Assembly: GCA_964023275.1 (NCBI GenBank)
Contig: OZ029927.1
Location: 11,203,726-11,267,725 of the forward strand
From: Norana najaformis
Lineage: Eukaryota; Annelida; Clitellata; Crassiclitellata; Hormogastridae
DNA: 64,000 nt
Direction of reading: 5' to 3'
Shown here: in pieces, positions 1 through 11,100 of the stretch
Numbering within the stretch: the stretch's first letter is position 1
Layout: each line of letters starts with the position of its first letter
The notes under the pieces: model-generated
What the model saw: only the letters and a program-made list of their open reading frames with translations
Told to the model about the DNA's origin: nothing
Databases searched by the model: none
Position numbers and translations under genes: made by a program

Positions 1-461
1 CTGCAGGCAATTTCCAGCGATTATATATGATAAAAACGCATGTATGTATATATCTAGACACTTATTATAGCACCTATATGCAAACATCCCGCATGAAATT
101 ATATAAAATTAGGCAAAAACAAATTAATCTAGCCGAACAACAATTTCGTGTGATCAAAGGCTAAATTACAAATGAAATGCTGGCGACATCTATTGCCTTA
201 TTAAAGGCCTTTAAAGGCCTAAATAGGCCGAAACAGAAACGACAAGAGCTGTGGACAGTGCATTTTGGCCTGTCTGCAGTTGATACTGTGTACATAGATA
301 GGCCTGTGCAGCATATAAGAGGAGTAATTACGATGACAGATTTTCGCAATAAATTTGATCTAGCAATATGTCACCTAATGACTTGAGTTGTTAGATGCAA
401 GTGCATTCGATTAGAGGTCATAAAATGTCTTAATAAGCACTAATTATACCAGTTACAAAGG

Positions 462-495
462 AGGAGGAGGAGGAAGAGGAGGAGGAGGAGGAGAA
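462..495. repeat. (GGA)n microsatellite
   Basis: A run of GGA triplets with one interruption. Trinucleotide simple repeat in noncoding DNA. Confidence 0.9.
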
Positions 496-771
496 TGAAC
501 TTGCGATTGAATGTATGGGCTATTGTTGTCATGGTGCCTGGATATAATAACATTCCTGCATGATGCATGATTGTAAATTAAGCTAAATTGTAATACTCGG
601 TATGATGTGCATTATAATTAGACATTTGTTGCGTCTGGTATATCTAATTACGGTGGAAGAACCGTATTGCGTGATGAGGTAATGGCAATGATGGTAACTG
701 GCTTCGGGTATGTATTATGTAACTGGAACTGCTGCTACGGGTAATTCAGGCTTATTGGCCCCATGGAGGAC

Positions 772-894
772 AACGAGGAGGAGGAGGAGGAAGACGAAAA
801 GGAAGAAGAAAAGGAGAACAAGTAGGAAGAGGAGTAAGGAAAGGAAGAAGAAGAAGAGAAATATGAGGAAGAGCAGTAAGTAGAGGAGGAGGAA

Positions 895-963
<69 letters not shown>

Positions 964-996
964 AAGGGGAAGGGAGAAAGAGAGAGAGAGAGAAAG

Positions 997-1057
<61 letters not shown>

Positions 1058-1103
1058 AAGGGGAAGGGAGAAAGAGAGAGAGAGAGAGAAAGAATGAGAG
1101 AAT

Positions 1104-1153
<50 letters not shown>

Positions 1154-1210
1154 GAAACAGAATGAGGAGAAATGAGAGAGGAGAAGGAAGAAAAGAAGAA
1201 AAGAAGTATG
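772..1210. repeat. Purine-rich tract with (GA)n blocks and a duplicated compound unit
   Basis: More than 400 bp of almost pure purine on the + strand. The core (about 895-1152) is (GA)n interrupted twice by the same non-GA block (gggaaaggggaagggagaaa, then a GA run and aaagaatgagag), at about 958-1002 and 1053-1100. The interrupted unit was therefore copied in tandem. The minus-strand Leu/Ser-rich frames across it are artefacts. Confidence 0.92.
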
Positions 1211-1806
1211 AAGAGGTAGAAGAAGAATATGAAGAAGAAAAAGTTGTAAGACGATGGAGATGAATGGAAAACAGAGGAAGACAATTAGGAGGAAGAATAG
1301 AAGAGATGTAATAAGACGAAGAGCAAAGGACGGAGGATGAAGAGGAATAGGAGGAAGTAAAGAAGTAAGAAGATGGTGACGACTGGCATGATGTATAAAT
1401 GCAACTTGAAGTGCTATTGCTGGTAATACAAGCTCAATGACGCTGAGGTGGATAAGGAAGTGGTAGAAGAGAAGGTGGAAAAGGAGGATAAGAAATAGGA
1501 GCATCATGATGAAGAATGGAAAGATGACACAACAGGACTCGAAGGAGAAAGTAAGAAGGAGGAACGAGAGGAGAAAGATGAAGAAGAGGAAGAAGGAACA
1601 GAAGGAATTGAAATCTGTTTTTCCTCGTATGTATAGTCTGAGTCTTGTTATGCATAAACATATAACCTGATTAGATTAGCTACACCTGTTTCTGTTTCCT
1701 CTGCTAGTTCTGTAATGTCGTGTAATTCACGGCTGTTGTTCCATCTTTTCCTTTGGCTTATCCTACGTAGCCTGTCTTCCGGTTTCAAATAAATAAATAA
1801 ATAATT

Positions 1807-2068
1807 GATAAATGTACATGGTTTTACATAGCGACCGTATGGCCTCGACCCTGCTCATTATAACTGAATTTATCGGGTGAGGTCCTTTCCTTCAACACCG
1901 CTGCCCGTTTAAATGGGCGCCACGCATTTGAGGTCCCCGTGTGCGGACCGTGCTAGCCCGAGATTCAGATCTCTGAAATAAGCCACAACCGGGACGCGAA
2001 CCGGCATCCTCACGCTCAGAGGCGACTTGACGCACGCGTTAACCAATGTAGCTAACCAGGTCACTATG
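1807..2068 (-). mobile_element. tRNA-derived SINE, family A (most complete copy)
   Basis: Reading the minus strand, the element opens with a tRNA-like head: an A-box-like stretch around ggttagctacattggttaac and a B box ggttcgcgtcc. A conserved body and a tail near ggtcgctatgtaaaacc follow. Related copies lie at 13748-14003, 23241-23392, 29578-29697, 30541-30600, 33141-33262 and 50575-50825, in both orientations and variously 5'-truncated. The split A/B promoter plus dispersed copies with a shared 3' end indicate a SINE and not a tRNA gene; no complete cloverleaf is present. Confidence 0.75.
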
Positions 2069-2631
2069 TCTTGTGCTGCTGTGAGTTATTAAAACGGCGT
2101 CATATCAGTTTCTAAATTAGTTATATCCAACAGCGGAAATTGGTGGGAAGACATATTTACATATGTAGCCTATCATACGCCTATACACTCAGGAGCAACG
2201 GACGATGACTGTTCAATGTATTATGTATACAAGGCTGCGGTTATTGTATTGTCTTCCGAAGGCATGCGCCTCAGTCGCTTTGACGTGTGTATATGTTCGG
2301 ATAAGGTTGGAATGTGAGTTTTCCGATACAATCGAGGCTTCAAGTTTCTGCATAAAAAGACCTACATATCTTCGTGCAAAAGGGGTATATGCTTAAAGGC
2401 CTATGAAGGACAAGGCCTGTAAGTGCGTGAGTATAAGGAATATGTACACAAAGAGAGAAGATCCCATGAGTGAGAGATTGAAAGATTTGCCTTAAGAGGA
2501 GTATGTGTGTACAACATGTTTGTTTCATAATGCTTCTGATGCCCAAATTTTATGTTTAAAAAAACTCATTAAACAGTGTTTTTTATTCCACAACGGACTG
2601 CTGCTTGGCCTAAAAAGCTTCAGGGCTGGGG

Positions 2632-2644
2632 ATCATAACACCTG

Positions 2645-2688
<44 letters not shown>

Positions 2689-2697
2689 AGCAGATGT

Positions 2698-2703
<6 letters not shown>
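2632..2703. repeat. (TA)n palindrome
   Basis: A TA tract flanked by inverted arms: atcataacacctgcttata on the left and tataagcagatgttatgat on the right, complementary with one mismatch. The whole 72 bp can fold into one hairpin. A second (TA)n run follows at about 2704-2756. Confidence 0.85.
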
Positions 2704-2755
<52 letters not shown>

Positions 2756-3139
2756 CTGTTTGTGCATATTACGTGAATGTATAGTTATATGTATATGTAT
2801 ATTGTATGCATATGTTTGTATATATGTACATTTGTAAGTATATTTATATGTTCAATTTATTGTCCAAGACATGCTGTAAATTTCAATCTTGACTACACTT
2901 GACACTTGGAATTTTCCACTATAGTTGTATTCGGATGAAGTACACGATGCAGGTGAGTTCATGTTTCAATGCGGTCACACATGAGAGGTTCTTAAGAAGC
3001 GCTATATAAATGTTTGCTTACATGCCAGAAATTCGCTACATTCTTATAGACTGTATGGACCTGTCTTACCTAAGACTGTTCAATCACTAACTGTCATTAA
3101 TGGCACTAACTAATTATGTTAAATTAGTAGAGTAAGAAA

Positions 3140-3370
3140 TTGCCTTGTCCTATCTTGTCTTCAATCGTCCTCGAGCCGAGGACTGGCTGCACCACGGACA
3201 ATTTTGTACCATCTGCTTCTCTCCAGCGTCTCTTGTAATAACTGGGCGAACGATTATTCAGTCCACGACCTGATGTTGTCTTTCCATGTCATCTTGGGTC
3301 TTCCCCGAGCTCTGGATCCAGGATTTGTGCCTTGGGTGATCTCTTTTATCTTAGCAGTTCGAAATTAATA
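3140..3370 (-). mobile_element. Non-LTR retrotransposon ORF2 C-terminal fragment
   Basis: The minus strand encodes a degenerate peptide of the kind that ends many LINE ORF2 proteins: GSRARGRPKMTWKDNIRSWT, then after a stop LLQETLERSRWYKIVRGAAS and PRLEDD. This matches the familiar GRPK-x-TW-x-D-x-I ... R-x-W-x-x-x-V-x-x-AANPR-x-EDD pattern. It is 5'-truncated and has in-frame stops, so it is a dead copy. Confidence 0.75.
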
Positions 3371-3516
3371 AATAAAATTTCCCAAAATGTTTAATAAATT
3401 AACTCAAGTACTAATGAGCAAGAGTTTTAGGTATAATATAACTAATTGCATTGTTCAATCGTAGTTTATGCTATCAGGTCATCCAATACGGTTCTTCCAT
3501 CGTATCTAGGTACACC

Positions 3517-3541
3517 AGACAAGACAAGACAAGACAAGATA
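3517..3541. repeat. (ACAAG)n microsatellite
   Basis: Four to five copies of the pentamer acaag. Confidence 0.85.
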
Positions 3542-3638
3542 ATGCAACATAGACCTAATCATAATGCACAGCATACTGGAGTTTCTCTTTAAGTGGCGCC
3601 ACATAAGTTTCCGAATACAATTACATTTACAATTGTAT

Positions 3639-3895
3639 GTTATAAAAACTTGCTCATATACTTCATAACTGTGTGCACTTTCATTCCTTTGATGGTTAAG
3701 TGCATATCGGATGAACTTATTTATGATATACTTTGAGATTCATATAATGCTTTTATGAACTGCCGAAAACGCTTTTTCTCACGCCTTCTCATGCTTTTGC
3801 AATGTTTGACTACTTGATCTGCAATATTCACATAGTGGATCTCTCTCTCCCTCTCTCTTTGCCTGTGTCTCTTTAGGTCTCTCTGCTTATGTGTC
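3639..3895. repeat. Direct duplication, copy 1
   Basis: About 250 bp that recur, diverged, at 4688-4930. Shared landmarks in the same order are ttgctcata/aatacttcata, gatgaacttattt, ttcatataatgctttta, cgctttttctcacgccttct and a run into a CT-rich microsatellite. The spacing is about 1.05 kb, so this is either a local segmental duplication or two copies of one element. Confidence 0.8.
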
Positions 3896-4446
3896 TTTCG
3901 ATCTGCGCCTATGTCTGTCTTTCTTTTCCTCTGTCTATCTGTTGTTTTGGCTTATATGTACACTCGACAATTCACCTCGTTTTTTCAGGTATATTTGCAA
4001 ACAAGGTTTGGCCGAATCGTAAAATTAAATTCGATGCAAATTTATGTAGGATGTTTGACTGGGCCTATAAATTATTTCGGGGTCATAATATATAACGATG
4101 ATCGTAAAAACGAAGAGTTATTATTTGAGGACGAGACACGAATTAACTCCTTTAAGAGTCAAGCTATGCGCAGCTCGTCAACGTCTCAATTGGTCCTCGT
4201 CGAAATCTTTTCACTCGTGCATGCTGCGACTTTCAAACGTCGGCAAAACAATGTTGTCACTTTCGAACGTTAGACTTTGATCTAGTTTTGTGTTTATACA
4301 GACAGCATAAGCGCAACGTTTAAGATTCAACTTGTAAGTTTTGGTTGATGTATTTTCCTGTTAAACACATTGAAAAACCGTCCTATGCACAACGTGTTAA
4401 CAAATGCATTATTTACTTACTAGTGACAATAATGACAACAGTGAGT

Positions 4447-4549
4447 GACAATAGTGAGTAGTAGTAGCAGTAGTATTGTAGTAGTAGTAGTGAGTACAGC
4501 AAGTAGTAGTAGTAGTAATAGTGGTAGTTGCTGTAGTAGTAGTAGTAAA
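4447..4549. repeat. (AGT)n microsatellite
   Basis: Interrupted AGT/GTA triplet array. It produces a poly-Ser frame that I regard as an artefact. Confidence 0.85.
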
Positions 4550-4687
4550 AGTGGGCCTCAAAAACATTTTGTGCATTACGACAAAAGCAGTTCGTGCTGG
4601 AAATGTTTCGTCCTGGAAGACATGGGTCGAAAGATTCCGAGAGAATTCATTGTCGAATCAAAAACTGGCGACCTTCGGACTGAAATC

Positions 4688-4897
4688 GTTATAAAATCTT
4701 GCTCAAATACTTCATAGCTGTGTGCACGTTTCAGTCTCTTGATGTTTAAATGCATATCAGATGAACTTATTTGTGTATTTTGCTATTCATATAATGCTTT
4801 TACGAACTCCTGAAAACGCTTTTTCTCACGCCTTCTCATGCTTATGCATGTTTGACTACTTGTTCTGCAATATTTACATGGTGGATCTCTCTGTCTC

Positions 4898-4928
<31 letters not shown>

Positions 4929-4956
4929 TTCTCTTTCTCTCTCTCTCTCTGCCTAC
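4688..4956. repeat. Direct duplication, copy 2, ending in (CTGT)n/(CT)n
   Basis: Second copy of the segment at 3639-3895. Its 3' side runs into gtctgtctgtctgtctgtct and CT repeats at about 4888-4956. Confidence 0.8.
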
Positions 4957-5605
4957 GTCTCTTTCCTCATCGATAGATGGTATCAAATTTTAGATCTGGA
5001 CTGACGAGGCTTACCGGACAGCCATCAGTTGTCGTTAAACAATGGATAGTGGATACTACTGCTTGATTCAGTCATAACTATCATATTCTCTACCGCGCAT
5101 CTGTCTCCCTTTTTGGTTTCCCTCCCGCCTCCCTCCCTTCCTGCCACCCGTCCATTCATCCATCCATCTGTTTTGAAGAAGATCTCTCGAAGTGCTTATT
5201 ATCTGTGGCGGCGCTCTATCTTCTTTTCTCATCGATAGATGGCTTCGCATTAAAAACCACTTGATCAACGCTTTAATTCATCTGTTGAGACTCACGGTCT
5301 CCCGTCGACGAACAGTAACCCTCGGATCACGAACAGAGGCATTCGAACTTACGAAGGAGATTTGTAAAAATAAATTCCTAGCGCCTTAGGTATGTCAGCA
5401 TTCTCCCCTGGGCCCAACAAACATCCCTATTGTATGCGAGCGCTTGTATAAGTATACACGATGATACATAAAGGTTATTACATATGTATGATTATATGAA
5501 AGAATGTCGATTAAGTTAGGCTGATCGGTTTCTATTAAAGCACCGGTCAGATTAGAGGCAGAGATAACGGACCGCATTCCAAACTAATCGACCCTGCCCT
5601 TAGAG

Positions 5606-5607
5606 AA

Positions 5608-5684
<77 letters not shown>

Positions 5685-5930
5685 CAGAGACAGAGACAGA
5701 GACAGAGACAGAGACAGAGACAGAGACAGACAGAGACAGACAGAGACAGAGACAGACAGAGACAGACAGAGAGAGACAGAGAGACAGAGACAGAGAGAGA
5801 CAGAGAGAAAGAAAGAAAGAAAGAGAGAGAATGGGAATGAGAGAGAGACAGAGAGACAGAGAGACAGAAAGATAGAGAACGGCAATGAGAGAGAGACAGA
5901 GAGAGACAGACAGACAGACCAGTATAACGC
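5606..5930. repeat. (GA)n / (CAGA)n compound microsatellite
   Basis: Begins as pure GA, changes near 5680 to GACA and CAGA units, and ends with short diverged duplications (atagagaacggcaatgag and relatives). Noncoding. Confidence 0.92.
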
Positions 5931-6021
5931 TAACCCAGGAATGCTGCAATCGGTTGCAGTAGGACGTTGCAGATAACAACAAAGGCCACGGAAACCAGGC
6001 CCACTTCGCCGATTGCCTCTA

Positions 6022-6086
6022 CGGCGACGGATGGCCGTCCGTCCGTCAGTCCGTCTGTCCGCCCGCCCACCCTCCCGTCCACCGCT
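6022..6086. repeat. (TCCG)n-like microsatellite
   Basis: Degenerate tccg/cccg tetramers, GC-rich compared with the flanks. Confidence 0.7.
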
Positions 6087-6612
6087 GTGCTAGTGGTAAG
6101 TGGAAGTGAGCGCTGTTTGTCAAACACACCTAATCGACAAGACGCACGGTGTGCTGTTACGGCCTATGTATATATACATTGAACGTAGGCTATTTACGTG
6201 TATATATATTCCTACTTATATATATGAAATGACAAGCCACTGCGTGCTTGACAACAGGCTGCCTCGCACGGCTTCGGATCAACGTACAGCTCTGCGTGAG
6301 TCGCATGCATTTGCGTGTATATCACAACAGACACTGGTGGTAATATAACACATTTAAGAGGGTTTTCGGATTATAATAAGGACAGCTAATAAGGTGCAGA
6401 TATTCGTCGAAAGCAGGTGCCTCGATTGGCTGGTTGCGTGGCTCGATGATTGCTGATTCGTAGCCTAGGATAGCTCTTTGTACTCGCGAGCTTATATATG
6501 CTTTCACCTTTACCTGAAGCGGATTATCTTTGCTAGAACGGTGAAAGGTAAATAGATCTCGTGGCGTTGCCGTGTAAGGTAATTATGTAATTATTAGGTA
6601 ATTATGTATTGT

Positions 6613-6790
6613 TCTATGGCTGGTAGCTGTGTGGTAGCATGACGGGCTGTAAGAGCTGAATTCGGGGTTCGAATTGCCGGTATTGTGGGTTTGTTGCCGA
6701 GCGATGCAATGCGTAAGGAAGCGTTGTCCATCGATTGATGCTGGGGCGTTATGATAACGGCGCTATATAAGTCATTAGATTAGATTGTCC
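6613..6790 (+). mobile_element. tRNA-derived SINE, family B
   Basis: The plus strand shows an A-box-like ggtagctgtgtggtagcatg and, about 30 bp later, a good B box ggggttcgaattgcc. A body with gccgagcgatgcaatgcgta and the tail ggcgctatataagtcattag follow. Related tails lie at 22290-22335, and a reverse-strand partial copy at 46670-46830. Box spacing and tail fit a tRNA-derived SINE distinct from family A. Confidence 0.65.
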
Positions 6791-8160
6791 AGTTCTTGGA
6801 TGGTTGTTGTCGTGTGTGCGCTTCAGCCAAAAGACATAACAAATCAAGTGGCGCATCTGCGAGGATTACTGGGTTAAAGGTGAACGCTTTAAAACGAATC
6901 TTGCTATGCCTTATTCTGCAAGTTTCGATAAAGTGAACAGCAAGTTACGATTTCATGATACACTACTTAGCACTCTGGCGTAGGTCATACGTGTATGCGA
7001 TGTCGTTATCCAGGTTTGCGTGGATAGGCAGAAAGTATTTCACCTGTATTTAAATGAACACGATTATCTGATCTAGTGGATGTCAATGGCACCTTGGTCT
7101 CCAGGTAACTGCTTCTGCACTGGGCAAGGCTCCACGCTCTTCTGAGTATTAAACCCCTTTCAAGAGACTGTAGATTCCATAATTACTATATTACCTTAAG
7201 TGTTGGTAATACATACGACTTCGCTTTGTTGGGCGCAGAATAAATGCGGAGATTACAATTGCCTCCATATAAAGCCTGATCATATGTCTGTACAACTTAT
7301 TCAGCTCGCGTATGGTTTTACTATCATTAGTAATTGTTTGATCTAAAGCCACATATATGTATATTATTGCGATTATTACTTAAATTGATGTTAGTTATAG
7401 AACTATATTTTACGATCGGCGCTTTGTGCATGAGAATAATGGCGCTACATAATTTACAGAATTGGGATCGTTTAGTGAACTGATTAGGCCTAGTTAAAGT
7501 TTACCCAAAATGTCACGAGACTTACTCAGCTGATCAAAGAGCTCTCGGAAATATGTGCGCTATGCACCTACACAGGTGGATAAATGTCACATGGTATCAA
7601 ATTTTAGATCTCTGTGCTTAGAGTATGTTTGCACGCTGGTTCACAGGTGGCGCCAACACGTGTAAACACTGGACTTGGCCGTCTTTGTGCAAATAAATCG
7701 GACCTTTAAGATCTGTTAAGCCATGTTTAGCCCATTTGTGAGGTTCTTAATAGGCGCTATATAATTAGCTAGATACATGCACGCATGCAGGTATCTCGGG
7801 CTGCTTGGCTCTTAATTCGTCTGTCTTTGCAAATCGTTTACCATTTCAACATCAAAATGTGTTAGAATGTAAGTGTAATGTACTTATGTATGTGTGTATG
7901 TATCTGGTTAGTGATATAACGCCTTTTAAGAATCTGAAAAAGTGCTGGAATGCGTGGAAAAGTGCATTGCTCCAATAGCTAGATTAATTTTCTAGTAACA
8001 GGCAACACATTCAGGTCGATTGTTTTTTCGTTTTCTAGATTAAAACAACTAGGAAACACGGCGAACAGAGGAGAACATTAAACGAACAGTGGTACAGAGT
8101 AACAAGAACACAGAGTATATTTTTCCACGTCTTCGGTTCACATGTTCTTAACTCGGGGAC

Positions 8161-11100
8161 ATGTATCGTAGTCAGTCAACATCGTCCGTCTTCTTTGACA
8201 CACTGCACCACTCGGATGGCCGTTCGTGGACCGCTGTTGATCCATCGGAATACGGGAACGGCGAAACCAGTGGTGCCTCCGCGAGACTGTCATCTACCTC
8301 GCGAAGAACGCCAGAGGCTCCAGTAACAGTGAACACCCTGACGAGTGCCCTCACCGGATCAAAGATGGCCACCCACACCGGAATCCCGACTGGGACGAGC
8401 AAGCGCCCGTTGCCGAAAGCGCTGCTTCCAAAGTCGGCCCGCACACCTGCCACTCCCCCGGTGATGGTCGGATCCTCGTATGGACTAAATTCGCCAGATG
8501 GAGTGAGGCGTGGCAGTTTTTCCAGTAGCAGTTTTTCCAGTTCGCTAACACCGACTGTGGCAAAGTCTCTTACCTTGCCTCCTGAACGACGTGTAGCAGC
8601 AGCACAACGATTGGAGTCGACCCCTGTTTGTGTCATGTCGTCCCTAGGTGGCCACCAAGTGACGGAAAGTGATCCCTGCAGCAGTGCAAGACCCCGCCCT
8701 CAGACGGCTGGGATATACCCTCCGGGCAGCTGGACACAGCGACCCTTAGGAGTGAGCGTTGATACTGCTGGAAGAGACAGCAGGGACGCTGGTAGGTTGC
8801 ATTCTGTCGGGCACCCTGTGACCGCCTGGAATTCTTTGAAGGTCACGCCTGTTCGGCGCAGGGAGCCAGTGGTGCAGGACAGCATCATGCCTATTCTGAA
8901 AGCCGCCCTTGGCAAGGACAATGACCAGCAGGATAAGAGGATCGACAAGGAAGAGGAGGCTGTCAACCGGCAGGTGTTTGGACGAGCGGCCAGAGCTGGA
9001 CCCGGGACCCCTCGTACTTTATCCTTGTACGGATCAACCGATGACGTCTTTGCAAGATCTAATTCCTACTTACAGGGGTCGCCATCTTGGGATGCCACGA
9101 TCCCTCGAGTTCACCTCAAGTCGCACTCGGAGGTACTTCCGCCTACCAGGTCCGAGGAGCTTCAGAGAAAGGCCTTAAGAAACAGTCTGTCATCTGCCGT
9201 TAGCACGCCTAACATCAATGGAATGAAGATTCTGGGCGCCCCAGGTGTCCAAGGGACTCCGCAGAAGGAGTTCAGTTCTTACGCTGAAGCCCAGTCTCCA
9301 AGCATCTCACAGAATCTGCCTCCGACGCCATCAGAAGGACTCCAGCATCCTCGTCCTTCTTCACGCCCTGCAGTGCCTTCCTATGGAATGAAACCCACAC
9401 CAGCTGAACTTTCATCCAGGAATTCTCCCCGTTTCTCTTCCAATTCCATGCATCCCAATGAGACGAGGCCCTCTCCTGCTCGCCTGCCATCGTGGGACCC
9501 AACTCCACCTCACTCAGCTCCTCCCATTCCTTCTTACCACATGAGTTACCTATCAACGGACCGGTCTTTCGCGGATATGGCTAATCGCAGCAGCAGCTGG
9601 TACGACCCCGTGCCAATTCAGCCGCGGAAGACCATCAGAAACCCGAGTGTGGACTTGCAATCGCCTCGTAGTCAGAAAGAAACGATGAGATCTTCAAGAT
9701 CGCTGGTGTTCTTTGGCGAGTCGTTTTCACCGGCGAGTTATCCGCTCCTGGCGAAGGTTGAAACGGAAATCCTGGCTGATGATGCCGATTCCATAGGGAC
9801 AACAAGAGATTCCAGGGACGCTGGAAGCAAAGACACTGCTGCCGTCGGTTGGAAGGAACCTGGATTACGGGAAACTTCCACAAAGAAAAACGGACTCGGT
9901 TACTCCAAAGCATCTCCTGCAGAGGTCGTTTCAGTCACACAACGGACCTCTGGCGTTGAAAACATTCCGGTGCCTCCTCCACCGTTTGGATTCCGAGATG
10001 ATACCACGGTGTTTTCTAGCTCCCTAGCAACCACCACCGCTAAAACCACCACCACCACCGCAGCCGTCAACATACCTCCTCTGACGATGAGTCACCAGGC
10101 AACAGACAGCATCAACACAGAAGACAGCGGACTGGATCGGTGGGAGAAGGAGGGAAACGACCACTCGGCTGATGAGCTGGAGACGTCTGCGGGACACACA
10201 AGCTCAGCAGCTGCCGGGGATCGCAGCTCAGCGGCGAAGAGACGCAGCGGCAGCTGGCGTGAGGATGTCTCCGAGGGTAGGGGGTCTCTGACCAGTAGCC
10301 CTCGTCCACACAACTCCGACGAGCAATGGCTTTCTCCAACTAACGAACCATTCTCAAGTAAGGAATGACTATCAAACAATAATCCCCTTCTTACCCCTTC
10401 TTACCCTTACCTTCTTACCCTTACCTTACCTTACCCTTACCTTACCCTTACCTTCTTACCCTTCTTACCCTTCTTACCCCTTCTTACAATAATCCCCTTC
10501 TTATTGTAATACGACACAAGTAAAAATCAACCGGTGGCACCCTCTGACTTTGAGCTAGGCAGGCACTCTTGTCTAGGAAGACAATGATGGGCTCAGAATA
10601 TTTATACATGTATGATCTTTATCCTAGTGACTGTAAGTCTGTAAGCCTTTCTACTTTTCAGTCTCTCCAATCATGTGAGCGATTCTGCAAGTCTTTTGTA
10701 CTCCTCTGTTCTGCATCTTAGAATTGCTCTAGCAATTAGTTACTTATTTCCTCGACCAAACAACTATGAAAACTTCTGAAAGGCACTGAAGTAATGCTAT
10801 CAATGTCAAAAACGTGCATGGCAACAATGCCCTATGCTTCACGGACAGAAAAGGAAAGAGTCATCAGCCAGCACCTCTTTCCGTCGTGGGGCAGCACTTT
10901 GGAGCCGAATTCCTGTTTGTTTTCCTTGACTTAATTTCTAAACTTTTCCTGTGCTTTATTCAGTTTTCACACATTTTCGCTTCAAAAGCACTGTCACACA
11001 CTTTTTAAATCTAACTTTTCTACAGGACAACGCTCGCCTAACCCGGTTGGGGAGCAACTCATTGGCGTGCCCCATTTCAACTCAAATGGGGCATTGCCGC

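Larger units (their letters stand above)
1..8160. other. Gene-free repeat-rich region
   Basis: No coding exon is supportable here. Long open frames in this stretch are translations of (GA)n and (CT)n microsatellites. It holds simple repeats, two SINE-like elements, a LINE 3' fragment, a direct duplication and many short LINE/SINE tails of the form gcgctatataa. It may contain 5' regulatory DNA or untranslated exons of the PDZ gene that starts at 8161, but nothing in the sequence proves that. Confidence 0.7.

Noticed and set aside
715-1507. Minus-strand frames of 189 and 251 codons, Ser/Leu-rich
   Set aside because: They are translations of (GA)n and GGA-rich microsatellite DNA and have no domain or splice context.
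1960-2068. Possible tRNA gene on the minus strand
   Set aside because: A- and B-box-like segments are present, but there is no full cloverleaf, and the same sequence recurs as the head of a dispersed SINE.
10375-10503. Interstitial telomere repeat
   Set aside because: Units are cttaccc/ccttacc mixtures, not TTAGGG or another canonical metazoan telomere hexamer.
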